Source: Lachnospiraceae bacterium
Lineage (GTDB): Bacteria > Bacillota > Clostridia > Lachnospirales > Lachnospiraceae
Direction of reading: 5' to 3'
DNA: 64,000 bases
Assembly: GCA_017618195.1 (NCBI GenBank)
Contig: JAFZUW010000074.1
Span: forward strand, 124,001-188,000
Shown: piece by piece, positions 62,463-64,000 of the stretch
How the letters are laid out: every line of letters begins with the position of its first letter
How positions within the stretch are numbered: the stretch's first letter is position 1
Program-made: the position numbers and the translations under genes
The notes under the pieces: generated by a model
What the model saw: the letters and a program-made list of their open reading frames with translations, nothing else
Database searches by the model: none
What the model was told of the DNA's origin: nothing

Positions 62463-62774
62463 TTACGCTTCGGTTGCCATCTTCTCGATCAGATCATACG
62501 GCATAGCGCCGACATTCTTGGCTGCAACCTTGCCGTCCTTAAGCACTACAAGCATCGGGATGCTCATTACGCCGAACTGCTCGGCGAGTTCCGGCTCGTC
62601 GTCCACATTGATCTTGCCGACAGCCAGTTCCGGATGCTCCTCCGAGAGACGTTCCACAAGCGGAGACACTCTTCTGCACGGTCCGCACCAATCCGCATAA
62701 AAGTCTAACAATACGGTCTTTCCGCCGTTTACAACTTCCTGATAATTCTGCTCATTTACACTGATAACTGCCAT
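62463..62774 (-). CDS. trxA: Thioredoxin
   Basis: 103 residues. Active site WCGPC (about 30-34), cis-Pro MSIPML and Gly-84 region. Reduces disulfides in the cytoplasm and is itself reduced by TrxB (gene at 38025). AAAGGAA ribosome site. Adjacent to an OhrR-like regulator and glutathione peroxidase on the same strand, an oxidative-stress group. Confidence 0.95.
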   Translation of the reverse strand: MAVISVNEQNYQEVVNGGKTVLLDFYADWCGPCRRVSPLVERLSEEHPELAVGKINVDDEPELAEQFGVMSIPMLVVLKDGKVAAKNVGAMPYDLIEKMATEA

Positions 62775-62794
62775 AATTCATTCCTTTCCGGGCC

Positions 62795-63271
62795 CTAGCC
62801 CTGTGTGATATTTGTAATGCCGCCGATAACCTTCTTCAACAGTCTTGCGAGTTCGGCCGCATCTTCTTTTGTAAGGTTTACGCATGCTCCCATTCTCGGC
62901 GGAATCGTTACCGCCTTATCGCGAAGCTCCATGCCGGCGTCGGTTACTGCCACGATCACCGACCGTTCGTCCGTCTCGCACCGTTTTCTCTGAACGTATC
63001 CTTTTCCTTCCAGTGTCTTCAACACGGGAGTCAGAGTACCGGAGTCGAGATACAGGTATTCCCCGAGCTGCCGGACGTTCACGGTTCCGTGCTCCCAAAG
63101 AACCATCATCGCGATATACTGTGTGTATGTGAGCTCCAGCTCATCGAGAAACGGCTTATACCGTCTTACGATTTCCTTCGAACACACATATAAAGGAAAG
63201 CAGAGCTGGTTTTCAAGCTTGATACAGTCATAGCGCCCTGCATCCGTACAATTCTTTCCGCTGTTTTTCAT
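62795..63271 (-). CDS. OhrR-like MarR-family regulator
   Basis: 158 residues. MarR winged helix (wHTH about 55-105, DERSV wing). The N-terminal motif ENQLCFPLY has the single reactive Cys at the position of OhrR Cys-15, which senses organic peroxides. It probably represses the neighbouring peroxidase or thioredoxin genes. GGAGG 5 bases before the ATG. Confidence 0.85.
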   Translation of the reverse strand: MKNSGKNCTDAGRYDCIKLENQLCFPLYVCSKEIVRRYKPFLDELELTYTQYIAMMVLWEHGTVNVRQLGEYLYLDSGTLTPVLKTLEGKGYVQRKRCETDERSVIVAVTDAGMELRDKAVTIPPRMGACVNLTKEDAAELARLLKKVIGGITNITQG

Positions 63272-63324
63272 GTCAACCTCCGATGCTGCCGCGCGGCTAA
63301 AGCCGTGCGGGCCGTGATATGTCT

Positions 63325-63867
63325 TTACCCGAGCAGCTCAATCAGCTTCTCGCGGAGTTCTTTCATGTCGGCGGTCGGCTCGAAGCGTGCTGCGATGTTT
63401 CCTTCGCGGTCAATCGCGAACTTCGTGAAGTTCCATTTGATGTTGCCGTTGTTCTTATAATCTTTGTCCATCTTCTTTACGATCGGTCCGAGAACCAGCT
63501 TGGCCGGTCCGTTAAATCCTTCGAACTTCGTGCTTGCGGTCAGCCACTGATAAAGCGGAATCGCATTCTCTCCGTTCACGTCGATCTTCGCGAACTGCGG
63601 AAACTTGATTCCGAAACGTCCGGTGCAGAATTCATGGATCTCGTCATCAGTTCCCTTTGCCTGCTCCGCGAACTGGTTGCACGGAAAATCGAGTATCTCA
63701 AGTCCCTTATCCTTCAGCTCATCGTAGATGCTCTGCAGTTCTTTGTACTGCGGCGTAAATCCGCACGCGGTCGCGGTGTTTACTATAAGAAGAACCTTTC
63801 CCTTATAATCCGCGAGCGATACGTCTTCGTTCTTTCTCGTCTTAACCGTAAAATCATACACATTCAT
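63325..63867 (-). CDS. Glutathione peroxidase family protein (Cys type)
   Basis: 180 residues. Peroxidatic motif NTATACGFTPQY (Cys, not Sec), FPCNQF(A/G)xQ and WNFTKF with catalytic Gln and Trp/Asn. Cys-type bacterial enzymes of this family usually take electrons from thioredoxin, which is encoded nearby. AAAGGA 9 bases before the ATG. No other gene is seen between it and the window end at 64000. Confidence 0.92.
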   Translation of the reverse strand: MNVYDFTVKTRKNEDVSLADYKGKVLLIVNTATACGFTPQYKELQSIYDELKDKGLEILDFPCNQFAEQAKGTDDEIHEFCTGRFGIKFPQFAKIDVNGENAIPLYQWLTASTKFEGFNGPAKLVLGPIVKKMDKDYKNNGNIKWNFTKFAIDREGNIAARFEPTADMKELREKLIELLG

Positions 63868-64000
63868 ATTATACTGTCCTTTCCGCCGGCCTGACCCGGC
63901 ATTGATTTCGGATGTGTGCGGTTCCGCTCCGGGCGGGCCGTCACCGTCTCTTTACTATATGTAACCTCTTTTAATTAATCTTTTTGTTTCTCTTTTGATT

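Overview
The window looks like a chromosomal segment of a low-to-mid G+C Gram-positive bacterium of the Clostridia, most likely a gut-type Lachnospiraceae. Evidence: strong GGAGG ribosome sites, sigma-A type promoters, pyruvate phosphate dikinase, Cys-type glutathione peroxidase with an OhrR-like regulator, MreB, CvfB, and a type VII secretion (ESX/Ess-like) locus. No rRNA, tRNA, CRISPR or insertion sequence was seen. Most genes lie on the minus strand.

Layout. 181-4130: a three-gene operon (secreted metzincin-type protease, MacB/FtsX-type ABC fusion, lipoprotein) with a consensus promoter and a perfect palindrome at the transcript start. 4211-26864: a ~22.5 kb minus-strand operon, from one strong promoter to one strong terminator, that I read as a variant type VII secretion system. 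In order of transcription it encodes a coiled-coil partner, an LXG-like toxin with Hint and WHH-nuclease domains, a SUKH immunity protein, a TPR protein, three WXG100-like helical hairpins, a Pro/Val-rich repeat protein, an EssC-type ATPase split into two genes, a WXG100 protein, an unannotated 50-residue protein, a transmembrane Ser/Thr kinase placed where EssB would be expected, a two-TM protein and a 2433-residue Ig-like, membrane-anchored surface protein. No clear EsaA or EssA was seen.

27025-38942: pyruvate phosphate dikinase; an AT-richer ABC/FtsX cassette headed by a possible 67-residue Cys-containing peptide; a MoxR ATPase / VWA-metallopeptidase / leucine-rich-repeat operon; a 460-base AT-rich non-coding stretch with a cluster of DnaA-box-like sites; thioredoxin reductase.

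38998-47123: housekeeping genes (CPBP protease, cvfB, comF, a nucleotidyltransferase, recD2, mreB, a membrane protein). 47313-52274: an ECF sigma/anti-sigma pair, a nucleoside hydrolase with an XRE regulator, a helical protein, a HicB remnant and an intact Phd-Doc toxin-antitoxin pair. 52404-60989: an ABC-2 exporter, cation and phosphate transporters, a GH31 glycosidase and a membrane protein. 61260-63867: a wrecked feoB with its small partner and a DtxR-family regulator, then thioredoxin, an OhrR-like MarR regulator and glutathione peroxidase, an iron/redox neighbourhood.

All functional names are from reading motifs by eye; no database search was run. Start codons were re-chosen wherever a ribosome site clearly favoured an internal start.
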